In this document: one piece after another, positions 38,580-50,217 of the stretch | Numbering within the stretch: position 1 is the first letter of the stretch | Layout of the letters: every line of letters begins with the position of its first letter | Source: Gadus chalcogrammus | Taxonomy: Eukaryota > Chordata > Actinopteri > Gadiformes > Gadidae | NCBI RefSeq assembly: GCF_026213295.1 | Contig: NC_079415.1 | Coordinates: 34,810,136-34,874,135 of the forward strand | Reading direction: 5' to 3' | Length of the DNA stretch: 64,000 bases | Program-made: the position numbers and the translations under genes | The notes under the pieces: generated by a model | Told to the model about the DNA's origin: nothing | The model's input: the letters and a program-made list of their open reading frames with translations, nothing else | Databases searched by the model: none

Positions 38580-40990
38580 ATAAATTCCATTGTCCATGCA
38601 GTCAACACAAACTTGTACCATGTACGTTCTGCAACGTTACCAAGTAAAACACGACAATTTACCCAGTAAGTAAGCTGAAACTGTACTGTAAAAGGAAGCC
38701 TCGTTTGTTTCCATGGTATTACCAGGTTCTTACCATATAATTTGTAATACATTATTCCCTTTTCCATGCAGTCAACACAAACTTGTACCATGTACGTTCT
38801 GCGACGTTACCAAGTAAAACACGACAATTTACCCAGTAATTAAGCTGAAACTGTACTGTAAAAGGAAGCCTTGTTTGTTTCCATGGTATTACCAGGTTCT
38901 TACCATATAATTTGTAATACATTATTCCCTTTTCCATGCAGTCAACACAAACTTGTACCATGTACGTTCTGCGACGTTACCAAGTAAAACACGACAATTT
39001 ACCCAGTAAGTAAGCTGAAACTGTACTGTAAAAGGAAGCCTCGTTTGTTTCCATGGTATTACCAGGTTCTTACCATATAATTTGTAATACATTATTCCCT
39101 TTTCCATGCAGTCAACACAAACTTGTACCATGTACGTTCTGCGACGTTACCAAGTAAAACACGACAATTTACCCAGTAAGTAAGCTGAAACTGTACTGTA
39201 AAAGGAAGCCTCGTTTGTTTCCATGATATTACCAGGTTCTTACCATATAATTTGTAATACATTATTCCCTTTTCCATGCAGTCAACACAAACTTGTACCA
39301 TGTACGTTCTGCGACGTTACCAAGTAAAACACGACAATTTACCCAGTAATTAAGCTGAAACTGTACTGTAAAAGGAAGCCTCGTTTGTTTCCATGGTATT
39401 ACCAGGTTCTTACCATATAATTTGTAATACATTATTCCCTTTTCCATGCAGTCAACACAAACTTGTACCATGTACGTTCTGCGACGTTACCAAGTAAAAC
39501 ACGACAATTTACCCAGTAAGTAAGCTGAAACTGTACTGTAAAAGGAAGCCTCGTTTGTTTCCATGATATTACCAGGTTCTTACCATATAATTTGTAATAC
39601 ATTATTCCCTTTTCCATGCAGTCAACACAAACTTGTACCATGTACGTTCTGCGACGTTACCAAGTAAAACACGACAATTTACCCAGTAATTAAGCTGAAA
39701 CTGTACTGTAAAAGGAAGCCTTGTTTGTTTCCATGGTATTACCAGGTTCTTACCATATCATTTGTAATACATTATTCCCTTTTCCATGCAGTCAACACAA
39801 ACTTGTACCATGTACGTTCTGCGACGTTACCAAGTAAAACACGACAATTTACCCAGTAAGTAAGCTGAAACTGTACTGTAAAAGGAAGCCTCGTTTGTTT
39901 CCATGGTATTACCAGGTTCTTACCATATAATTTGTAATACATTATTCCCTTTTCCATGCAGTCAACACAAACTTGTACCATGTACGTTCTGCGACGTTAC
40001 CAAGTAAAACACGACAATTTACCCAGTAAGTAAGCTGAAACTGTACTGTAAAAGGAAGCCTCGTTTGTTTCCATGATATTACCAGGTTCTTACCATATAA
40101 TTTGTAATACATTATTCCCTTTTCCATGCAGTCAACACAAACTTGTACCATGTACGTTCTGCGACGTTACCAAGTAAAACACGACAATTTACCCAGTAAT
40201 TAAGCTGAAACTGTACTGTAAAAGGAAGCCTCGTTTGTTTCCATGGTATTACCAGGTTCTTACCATATAATTTGTAATACATTATTCCCTTTTCCATGCA
40301 GTCAACACAAACTTGTACCATGTACGTTCTGCGACGTTACCAAGTAAAACACGACAATTTACCCAGTAAGTAAGCTGAAACTGTACTGTAAAAGGAAGCC
40401 TCGTTTGTTTCCATGATATTACCAGGTTCTTACCATATAATTTGTAATACATTATTCCCTTTTCCATGCAGTCAACACAAACTTGTACCATGTACGTTCT
40501 GCGACGTTACCAAGTAAAACACGACAATTTACCCAGTAATTAAGCTGAAACTGTACTGTAAAAGGAAGCCTTGTTTGTTTCCATGGTATTACCAGGTTCT
40601 TACCATATCATTTGTAATACATTATTCCCTTTTCCATGCAGTCAACACAAACTTGTACCATGTACGTTCTGCGACGTTACCAAGTAAAACACGACAATTT
40701 ACCCAGTAAGTAAGCTGAAACTGTACTGTAAAAGGAAGCCTCGTTTGTTTCCATGGTATTACCAGGTTCTTACCATATAATTTGTAATACATTATTCCCT
40801 TTTCCATGCAGTCAACACAAACTTGTACCATGTACGTTCTGCGACGTTACCAAGTAAAACACGACAATTTACCCAGTAATTAAGCTGAAACTGTACTGTA
40901 AAAGGAAGCCTCGTTTGTTTCCATGGTATTACCAGGCTCTTACCATACAAGTTGTAACTGGTTATTCCCTTTTCCATGCAATCAACACAA
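38580..40990 (-). repeat. 170-bp satellite array, left arm (about 14 copies)
   Basis: Units at exact 170-bp spacing, each with TACCATGTACGTTCTGC, ACGACAATTTACCCAGTAA and CCATGGTATTACCAGG. Diagnostic variants (AGTAAG or AATTAAG; TCGTTTG or TTGTTTG; CCATGATATT or CCATGGTATT; ATATCA or ATATAA) give a five-unit, 850-bp pattern repeated twice (about 39000-39850 and 39850-40700). Each unit contains a short open frame, but 170 is not a multiple of three and the frames do not chain, so it is not coding. Confidence 0.95.
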
Positions 40991-41270
40991 ACCATATATG
41001 TTCTGCAACATCGTTCACCAGTAGTTAAGCACTTTAATTGTTGTTATAAAACCCCAAAACACTGTTGATGAAAGACATAATAAAATTAAACAAAATCAAA
41101 GGCTTATCTTTCAAACAATGCATATCTCACAAACAGGCACTGAACAATGAAGAAATCTGACAAACAAAAGAGCCGTCCACATCAACTCAATTTAAATGTT
41201 ACTGATGGTGTTTTCATAAAACACATGACAGTGTTATGGCAAGTGACCACAAGGAAGACTGCTTCAACCT

Positions 41271-41467
41271 CTACAATTTGAATAAGTGGTGAATGCCATG
41301 CAGCAATCTGCCTATGGGAGCATCTTCGTGGTCATTCACAAACCAATGAGTCCACTCGATGAATGAGAGATGACTCTTTAGTGTCTTCTCTGTGAGGTAT
41401 CCCTGCAGTCCCCACATCTGGGATTTGAAGGCTGACCAAGACCTGACCAGGTACCTCCAAATCTCCC
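41271..41467 (-). CDS. Outward-facing 65-codon terminal exon, left arm copy
   Basis: The acceptor TTCTTGAAG (minus strand) precedes a frame reading EIWRYLVRSWSAFKSQMWGL, then EKTLKSHLSFIEWTHWFVND, IGRLLHGIHHLFKL and TAG at 41271-41273. The mirrored copy in the right arm is open too and differs by a few amino acids (G for R, V for A, E for K). It could be the last exon of the element's own protein or of a captured gene; I do not recognise it. Confidence 0.45.
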
Positions 41468-42237
41468 CTTCAAGAATCAGAAGACAAGAAAATAAACATT
41501 AGGACTGTCAATTAATGAACATTTCTAGAACATGTAGAAGTCAAGGATTATTTTGTTTATCAGTTAAGAAAGGATGCTGGTCCTCTGGCCATTGTGTTTG
41601 GTCATATTGAAAAGAGAAAAAGGCATAGCCATAAATACAGTTAATAGGACGGGAGGGGACAGGCCGTTAGCTCCGGTTAGCCCTTTAGCATCGAGCTAGC
41701 GGAGCTTCTGTCATTCAAATAACTCGGACATGTTGTTTAAAACCTATAGCACCCAATTTATTAAAATATCCGGATTTAATCGGGCTCTCTCCCATAAGTA
41801 CAGTTAATAGGACGGGAAGAGACAGGCTCTGTTAGCCCCGGTTAGCGCGATGCTAAAGAGCAGCTCTACCGGAGCATGCCACCTCAACAGGTGCAAGTTA
41901 GCCTCCGGTTTGATATTCGCCGGATATTCGGTTTACCACCCAATCGGATTCATCAACATAAGTGCAATACATTACGGGCTTAGTATGTTGAGGAACACTC
42001 TAAAAAATGTGACCATTGGTTACTTAAAAAAATTATGGCAACAAAGTGACACGTAAAACAATTGAATAGATTTTAATTGCTACAATTTTAATTAATAAGT
42101 ATTGAATAAATTAACTATATTCAAACTAAATAAGTAAGTAAATTGTGATAACAAAAAATGTGTTGGATTTAGTAATAACTTGCCAAATACATAGCAATAT
42201 AGCACAAAAATATTTAGTAAATCTAAATTAATTTCCA

Positions 42238-42470
42238 TCTACATTTACTATATATTTGGTGTAGATTTATCTACATTTACTATATATTTGGTGTAAATCG
42301 ATCTACATTTACTATATATTTGGTGTAAATTGATCTACATTTACTATATATTTAATGTAAATTGATTTACATTTACTATATATTTGGTGTTAATTGATTT
42401 ACATTTACTATATATTTGGTGTTAATTGATCTACATTTACTATATTTTTGGTTCAAATTGATTTATATTC
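42238..42470. repeat. 32-bp AT-rich tandem repeat
   Basis: About seven units of CTACATTTACTATATATTTG followed by GTGTAAATTGAT. It sits between inverted segments TTATGGCAACAAAGTGACA (about 42029) and TGTCACTTTGTTGCCATCA (about 42660). Confidence 0.85.
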
Positions 42471-43126
42471 ACTGAATATCTGGCGGAAATCTTTTTATAT
42501 TTACTGAATAAAAAATATGTCGACTCATATTTGAGCACATTTCTACTCAATTCAACACATTTACACTGCTATAGTTACTGATCCATACCTAAACCAAATG
42601 TTTTAATTCCACTATCAATTGGCATCACAGGAATAGAAATCTATTCAATAGTATTAATTGTCACTTTGTTGCCATCATTTTTCTATGCATAATCCACTCA
42701 ATATCATGCATTTACTAAAGAAGGGGCCAAAAGATACACAGATACACATGTATAACCATAAAAGCATGTTAACATTTATTTCTGGAACTTTGTCTGAACA
42801 TGTTTATCTAACATTTTTCAGATGCAATAAATCTATTTTTTTTGAAAGAGGGGTTATTTGGAAAAAGGCAGAAATTTAACAAACTGCAGAGAGTATTTTT
42901 ACCTGCGCCAAACGAAATCATCAGGTCCAATATCTTGTACAAACAGCTTCAATTTGCATTCCTTTACAGTGAACAAAGATTAAGTACAACGGCCTTTGCC
43001 AACTCCCAAGTAAAAAACATTATGCCACTCCCCTGAAATGAGTATGGTTATTTGGATTTTTCAGAACAATCAACTGCAGCACAGAAAATCAGGCATTGAA
43101 CAGAGCCTTCAGTCCGCTTCTCAAGC

Positions 43127-46100
43127 TTAAACTAGTAGCTTATTTTTGAGGCTGTTCACTTTTGGGGACAGCTTCGAACTATCCAGTTCGAGAAAGAGCT
43201 TCTGGAAGGCCTCAAATGTGTACCTGAGCTCCTTGGGATAGGCCAGATTCACTGCGTATGCTAACCCAACGAGCATGGAGCAAGCCCTTGGCATGTTACT
43301 CAGGGCGCTCAGAACTTTGATACCATCCACCACGATACCAACGTCGGGATCTTCCGATATACTAGTCTTCAAATTGTATATTTTCATGTTTTGTAGAGCA
43401 AGGTCCTGTGACATAACGTCTTCATCAGCATCCTGAAATAGCAAACACATTACATCAAAATATTAATGACCAAATTGAACATTTCCTAAAAGGCTTCAAA
43501 CCCTTTGACCATTAAAAGGCAAGACTGTCCGTCTATTTTGCCATTTGTCACATTGTTATCCAAGATTAGTTAAAAAAGGATCCAACCAGCTTATTAACAA
43601 ATGATATAGCACTGTGAGCTCATTCTTGAAGCTTAAAGTCATCCTAAGCAACTTATTTTAGAGGTTACTTCAGTCTCTGTAAAAATGTCTCTCAACTGTT
43701 TTGTGAGTTCTCAGGAAGAATATAAAGAGATAGGGAGTTTTAAGTAAAACGTATTTCTGCAGTAGTAATTTAAAATTGCCAAAGTGTATTTACATGTTGT
43801 ATTTCAACATGTACTTTTACTTACATCATACTCTTTTAAGAGTTCATCTGTCGATTCCCCAAGGTACACCTTCAAACATCGAATGACAACATCTCTTGTC
43901 ACGTGGATGCTTCGATTGCTTGGAGCCTGAAATGAAAAACTAAGCATTATTCTACTTCATTTAAGAATGCTCGATTCTGATTGGCTGGGAGGGGTGCATT
44001 AATCCGGCATATTGCCCGCTGACTTGTCGGTTCTACTTGCTGCTGACTGAGCACAATAGATCAATACGCCGCTAGCATCGTTTTCTATCACATACATTTC
44101 CAACATGAGGTCCATAGTAAAAATAAACCAAGGAGTGCATGTTTGATCGATCGTCATTAAAACTGACTTGATACGAATGTAGCAACTACGTTATTAAACT
44201 AGTGATCAGATCCAGCCTAGTGTGGTTGCTATAGAAACGAGTTACCTACAGCTGAGCTAACGTTATTCACCGTAGTTCTAAAGGGAACTACTTTTCGAGG
44301 GAGATGAACTTAAACAGAGTATACATTTAATAAGCATGCAATACGAATACGAAAAAGGCTAATTATTAAAGTATTTGAATTGTTTTATTATGTTGGCCGG
44401 AGTGAAGTAGAATAAACGGAATAATCACCTCAAGGCAGGGCAATAAACAGTTTGATATGCCCGGCTCGCGGAAGGTAAGCCGTCCACGAGCCGGGCATAT
44501 CAAACTGTTTCTGATTATTGCCCGGCCTCTTGGTGATTATTCCTTACTTAGGCCCTAGGCACCCCTAGACTGGGGCATAATCCCCAACTTCATACTGTAA
44601 GCACCACAGATCATTTATTTTTTCGCTCACGGCAATGAGACCTAAAACAAAATGGAAACGTCCTTTCTGGCTGATCTCTATTATAAATAAATATGAAGAC
44701 ATATTGTTAATGAACGTTAAGAATTGGGGGGGGGGGGTAGTTTGACGATACAGTTTAACTGTATCGTCAACCTACGGACTTCAGTGGGGGTTTCACTCGG
44801 TCTGCGCACGGCACCTTCTCAACGAGCAGATGTGCGCCTGCAGCCAGAGGGGGCGCCAAAATACCTATTCCCCACACAATGTTATGTAGTACTTCATTGA
44901 TAACCATTCAACAACCGCTACGCAGTGCGATTTTTTTTTAACTGCTCGTGGCGCCCCCCATGTGACTTGGCGCCCCCCACAAATATGCCGCCCCGGGCGG
45001 CTGCCTGGTTCTCCCGTACCTAAAACCATGATTGTATTCTGACCCTGGACACGGCTGTTTCTGTCTTGTTGAATATGCACCAAACACAAAACTATTTCCA
45101 ATAAAAAAAATAAGGCCAAATTGATCAAACAGAACGAGCTAACAGACAAACATTGTTTTGAAATGTAACGAAATCCATGGCCTTAATAAAATATTAATAG
45201 AGACAATGACAGTAAACCGTGCAAATGGCTTACCTCTGAAAGCAAGAATCCTTTGGTCTCTGAGATTAGCTCCTTGCTAGCTAGCTAGCCAACGTGGTTG
45301 TTGCGTGATACAGGGCATGGGTGAGCGAGGGGGAAGGGCGAGGAAGGAAAATTAGTTTAAGTAGATCATTTGACGTGTCTTAAAAGAGCATTAAATAGCA
45401 TATAACAGGAAAATAGTTCAAAAGCTCAACATAATTGTCGCATTGAGCAGACCACTTTGTCCTTTTGGTCGAGGCCAACCGGCCTCTGTATTGTCGGCTA
45501 CGACAGAGTATTAGGGCCACACGTGAAGAAAAAAAATATTTTTGCCTTGACGATTAAAATCGACACGTCGACTTTAAAGTCATCATGTCGACATTAAACT
45601 CGAAATGTCGAGAATAAAGTTGAAATGTCATGTCGACTTTAATCTCGATGTGTCGACTTTAAACTCGAAATGTCGAGAATAAAGTTGAAACATCATATCG
45701 ACTTTAATCTCGACGTGTCCATTTTCCGTTCCTCTGTCAGCACGCAGACGCTCCGGGCATCCTCCCAAGCGTGCAGCGGATGACACGAATTGCATTGACG
45801 GTTTTAGTCGCTATATTGTTTGGATGGAGGCCTACACCACAAACAATGACCCCAGGGTTATTGCCGACTACTTTGTGTCATCCGCTGCACGCTTGGGAGG
45901 ATGCCCGGAGCGTCTGCGTGCTGACAGAGGAACGAAAAATGTTGTTCCAACTTTATTCTCGACATTTCGAGTTTAATGTCGACATGACTTTAAAGTCGAC
46001 GTGTCGATTTTAATCTCGTCACGGCAAAAATATATTTTTTCTTCACGTGTGGCCCTAATACTCCGTCGTAGTACTGACTTCGAATCACAGCAACAAAGCT

Positions 46101-46281
46101 TAATTTTGACGTTACAGCAGAGTAAGGTTGACATTATTGGTAACAAACGCGAAACAATGTTCACATGCTACTGCATCTTGGTTTAACAGTATCTGTTAAC
46201 GAAAATAATGAAAAGTTATTTACCTTTTGGGAAGTGGCAGTCCCAGAAATGTGCTGTCTGCATGTGCTGACAGACGTCCAT
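43127..46281 (-). CDS. Small four-exon gene, SAMD3-like C-terminal family (unnamed)
   Basis: Proposed exons on the minus strand: 46281-46224, 45280-45234, 43926-43825 and 43432-43127, about 170 residues. The last two are the best supported: APSNRSIHVTRDVVIRCLKV, then LGESTDELLKEYD, spliced in phase 0 to DADEDVMSQDLALQNMKIYN, IVVDGIKVLSALSNMPRACS, VNLAYPKELRYTFEAFQKLF and LSPKVNSLKNKLLV. This C-terminal region resembles a multi-copy teleost family often labelled SAMD3-like or uncharacterised (from memory). The first two exons (MDVCQHMQTAHFW; SKELISETKGFLLSE) fit in phase and have GT donors but are less certain. The gene lies wholly inside the CACTG-ended element, which may have captured it, or it may be that element's accessory gene. 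No SAM domain is present. Confidence 0.55.
44407..44548. mobile_element. Palindromic MITE
   Basis: Arms pair through CAGTTTGATATGCCCGGCTC on the left and GAGCCGGGCATATCAAACTG on the right, and further out through GGAATAATCACC and GGTGATTATTCC. It resembles the hairpin element at 16741-16872 in layout. Confidence 0.65.
45499..46070. mobile_element. Long fold-back element
   Basis: TACGACAGAGTATTAGGGCC at the left pairs with GGCCCTAATACTCCGTCGTA at the right. Pairing continues inward over about 250 bp per arm, including repeated TCGAAATGTCGA and GTCGAC motifs and CGCAGACGCTCCGGGCATCC with its complement. The central loop is about 90 bp. It lies in an intron of the four-exon gene. Confidence 0.82.
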
Positions 46282-47919
46282 GTGGCGCAAAATGCCCGCT
46301 CGGCGGAAGTGTAAGGTTATAAGAGCCAAAGACCAGTGCTGATAAAATATAATTAAATACTACTAGGGGATCACAGCAGATTTTTTTCGGACATAAATAG
46401 TAAAATACAATTACCTAATAAAAAACATTAAATTGATTGAATTCAGCTAAATGTGTATCCAAACTGCTTTAACTCTTTTTTATTATGTAAAGGTTGCTAC
46501 TGTTTATTTATCAAATATGAATTAACCCTATTCCCTTTTTTTTACTGTGTAAAATGATTAAAACCAAAGATTTCTGAATGGGTCAAATTTATAGATTTTA
46601 TGGAACTTTGATCGTCCTCATAAAATACAATTAAATACTACTAAGGGAATTACAGCTGATTTTACTCCATCAAAAAATAGTAAAAAACAATTAATAAAAA
46701 CACAAAAGGTATTGAAAACCACTCAATGTGACTCAAAACTGCACAAAGTATTTTTTATTACATAAAGGTTGCTATCTTTTATCTATTGAATATTAATTAA
46801 CACCAGTCCCAGTTTTTACAGTGAAGGTTTAGGACACCGTATCGCAAAAAATCACAAACACATGTTGTCGCCATCGATGTCTGTGCAACCAAGTCATTTA
46901 CGTTCTCTGGCTGCTACCTGTTTTAGGGACCGTCAACAAGTTACACTCACCGACTGGTGGCAGAGACGTTACCATGGAATTGTTTCTGGAAATAAATCAT
47001 ATAAAATAACATAAAAATCACAAAAAAATACATTTTGTCACCTGATTGTAGTAGTAGTTGCCAATGGTGGGCTGCTACTTACTGCAGGTAACTTTGCTAA
47101 TATATTGCATTATTGTTAAACGGGATGCAATTAATAATTTCAAATATAGTTTGGTCGATTTTTGTCGAATATTAAACTATTAACTGCATTATGATTAACT
47201 ATATTGCAATATATTTGTGTGATTAATTTCCTGAAACAATTCCATGGTAACGTCTCTGCCAACAGTCGGTGAGTGTAATTTGTTGACGGTCCCTAAAACA
47301 GGTAGCAGCCAGAACGTAAATGACGTTGTTGCACAGACATTGATGGCGACAACATGTGTTTGTGATTTTTCGCGATACGGTGTCCTAAACCGTCCTCAAC
47401 ATACTAAGCCCGTAATGTATTGCACTTATGTTGATGAATCCGATTGGGTGGTAAACCGAATATCCGGCGAATATCTAACCGGAGGCTAACTTGCACCTGT
47501 TGAGGTGGCATGCTCCGGTAGAGCTGCTCTTTAGCATCGCGCTAACCGGGGCTAACAGAGCCTGTCTCTTCCCGTCCTATTAACTGTACTTATGGGAGAG
47601 AGCCCGATTAAATCCGGATATTTTAATAAATTGGGTGTTATAGGTTTTAGACAACATGTCCGAGTTATTTGAATGACAGAAGCTCCGCTAGCTCGATGCT
47701 AAAGGGCTAACCGGAGCTAACGGCCTGTCCCCTCCCGTCCTATTAACTGTATTTATGGCTATGCCTTTTTCTCTTTTCAATATGACCAAACACAATGGCC
47801 AGAGGACCAGCATCCTTTCTTAACTGATAAACAAAATAATCTTTGAGTTCTACATGTTCTAGAAATGTTCATTAATTGACAGTCCTAATGTTTATTTTCT
47901 TGTCTTCTGATTCTTGAAG

Positions 47920-48116
47920 GGGAGATTTGGAGGTACCTGGTCAGGTCTTGGTCAGCCTTCAAATCCCAGATGTGGAGACTGCAGGGATACCTCACAGAGA
48001 AGACACTAAAGAGTCATCTCTCATTCATCGAGTGGACTCATTGGTTTGCGAATGACCACAAAGATGCTCCCATAGGCAGACTGCTGCATGGCATTCACCA
48101 CTTATTCAAATTGTAG
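47920..48116 (+). CDS. Outward-facing 65-codon terminal exon, right arm copy
   Basis: Same 197-bp exon as 41271-41467 in the opposite orientation. Acceptor TTCTTGAAG at 47911-47919, stop TAG at 48114-48116. It begins EIWRYLVRSW and ends LHGIHHLFKL. Confidence 0.45.
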
Positions 48117-48392
48117 AGGTTGAAGCAGTCTTCCTTGTGGTCACTTGCCATAACACTGTCATGTGTTTTATGAAAACACCATCAGTAACATCTAAATTGA
48201 GTTGATGTGGACGGCTCTTTTTTTTGGCCTATTTCTTCAGTGTTCAGTGCCTGTTTGTGAGATATGCATTTGTTTGAAAGATAAGCCCTTGATTTTGTTT
48301 AATTTTAATATGTCTTTCATCAACAGTGGTTTGGGGTTTTATAATAACAATTAAAGTGCTTAACTACTGGTGAACGATGTTGCAGAACATAT

Positions 48393-49450
48393 ATGGTTTG
48401 TGTTGATTGCATGGAAAAGGGAATAACCAGTTACAACTTATATGGTAAGAGCCTGGTAATACCATGGAAACAAACAAGGCTTCCTTTTACAGTACAGTTT
48501 CAGCTTAATTACTGGGTAAATTGTCGTGTTTTACTTGGTAACGTCACAGAACGTACATGGTACAAGTTTGTGTTGACTGCATGGAAAAGGGAATAATGTA
48601 TTACAAATTATATGGTAAGAACCTGGTAATACCATGGAAACAAACAAGGCTTCCTTTTACAGTACAGTTTCAGCTTAATTACTGGGTAAATTGTCGTGTT
48701 TTACTTGGTAACGTCGCAGAACGTACATGGTACAAGTTTGTGTTGACTGCATGGAAAAGGGAATAATGTATTACAAATTATATGGTAAGAACCTGGTAAT
48801 ACCATGGAAACAAACGAGGCTTCCTTTTACAGTACAGTTTCAGCTTACTTACTGGGTAAATTGTCGTGTTTTACTTGGTAACGTCGCAGAACGTACATGG
48901 TACAAGTTTGTGTTGACTGTATGGAAAAGGGAATAATGTATTACAAATTATATGGTAAGAACCTGGTAATACCATGGAAACAAACAAGGCTTCCTTTTAC
49001 AGTACAGTTTCAGCTTAATTACTGGGTAAATTGTCGTGTTTTACTTGGTAACGTCGCAGAACGTACATGGTACAAGTTTGTGTTGACTGCATGGAAGATG
49101 GAATAATGTATTACAAATTATATGGTAAGAACCTGGTAATACCATGGAAACAAACAATGGTTCCTTTTACAGTACAGTTTCAGCTTAATTACTGGGTAAA
49201 TTGTCGTGTTTTACTTGGTAACGTCGCAGAACGTACATGGTACAAGTTTGTGTTGACTGCATGGAAAAGGGAATAATGTATTACAAATTATATGGTAAGA
49301 ACCTGGTAATACCATGGAAACAAACGAGGCTTCCTTTTACAGTACAGTTTCAGCTTACTTACTGGGTAAATTGTCGTGTTTTACTTGGTAACGTTGCAGA
49401 ACGTACATGGTACAAGTTTGTGTTGACTGCATGGACAATGGAATGTATCT
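48393..49450 (+). repeat. 170-bp satellite array, right arm (about 6 copies)
   Basis: The same unit in the opposite orientation, mirrored about the centre of the giant element, with eight fewer copies. Its outermost and innermost units match the corresponding edge units of the left array. Confidence 0.95.
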
Positions 49451-49914
49451 ATTATAAATGATATGGTAAGAACCTGGTAATACCATGGAAACAAACGGCT
49501 TTGTACCCAGTATTTAAGAAGATGTACCATGACACTAGAGGAAAACTTCCTGCAGAGGTTGTTACCAGGTAAGTAATTCCATAGTGGTAAACTGAATAAA
49601 CCCTTTCTAAATGGGTGTAGCTATAATAACTAAGAAAAAGTATTTTATTGGAAAGTACTATGCTAATTTCTAGATACATCATTAAATTTGGGCTGTTACC
49701 AACATAAACCTTGGATAATAGGTGTTTCTAAGAATTGGTTGCCTAATTTCCTAGGAAGTACACAATATCGGAGTTATTACCAACCTAAAACAGTTACAAC
49801 TACACGCTACTTAGTTGAGTTGATGGGTAATAGTGGAGGTTTTACTTGGTACATCAGCTGTAATTCCTCTGTATTTACCTTCTTATTACCAGTGGTAATT
49901 ACACAGTAATACAC

Positions 49915-50175
49915 TATAGTTTACCGGATAATTCCTCTGTATTTACCTTCTTATTACGAGTGGTAATTACCCAGTAATACACTATGATTTACCATGTATT
50001 TACCGGGTAACTACCTCTGTATTTACCTTCTTATTACCAGTGGTAATTACCCAGTAATACACTATGATTTACCATGTATTTACCGGGTAACTACCTCTGT
50101 TTTTACCTTCTTATTACCAGTGGTAATTACCCAGTAATACACTATAATTTACCATGCATGTACCGGGTAAATACC
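49915..50175. repeat. 80-bp subterminal repeats, right arm
   Basis: The inverted counterpart of 35108-35430, with about three units. Confidence 0.9.
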
Positions 50176-50217
50176 TAGTAATTAGGGGACTGTAAAAGGA
50201 AGGGTTACCGAGTATTC

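Larger units (their letters stand above)
41996..46823. mobile_element. CACTG-ended nested element carrying a small spliced gene
   Basis: The left end is CACTCTAAAAA and the right end, on the other strand, CACTGTAAAAA, flanked by AA on both sides (41994-41995, 46824-46825). The intact right arm of the giant element reads straight through the site (AC), proving an insertion. Ends of this type with a 2-bp duplication suggest a CACTA/CMC-group element. No transposase was seen in 4.8 kb. Near the right end, two imperfect direct repeats of about 215-280 bp (from 46337 and 46617) each end in a TTTTTACxGTG-like terminus, as if the end had been duplicated. Confidence 0.68.
35080..50209. mobile_element. 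Giant fold-back (long terminal inverted repeat) element with nested insertions
   Basis: The ends are GGTAACCCTTCCTTTTACAG and its complement at 50190-50209, with the 8-bp duplication GAGTATTC directly outside (35072-35079 and 50210-50217). The left arm is 35080-35607, 38343-41995 and 46824-about 47005, interrupted by two insertions. The right arm is about 47215-50209. Net arm lengths are about 4.36 and 3.0 kb, and the difference equals eight copies of the 170-bp satellite. The centre (about 47005-47215) is only about 210 bp and has no transposase. An 8-bp duplication fits hAT, Zisupton or P-type integration; the superfamily is unknown. The mirrored layout of 80-bp repeats, satellite, exon and inner arm in both halves supports a single element. 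Confidence 0.85.

Noticed and set aside
38567..40995. Repeated 69-residue open frames (MVQVCVDCMEKG...) as a tandem gene family
   Set aside because: They arise once per 170-bp satellite unit; 170 is not a multiple of three, the frames overlap in different phases, and there is no splice or start context. The same holds for the mirrored set at 48393-49461.
42238..42470. Possible CRISPR-like regular repeats
   Set aside because: The units are contiguous tandem copies without unique spacers, in vertebrate DNA.
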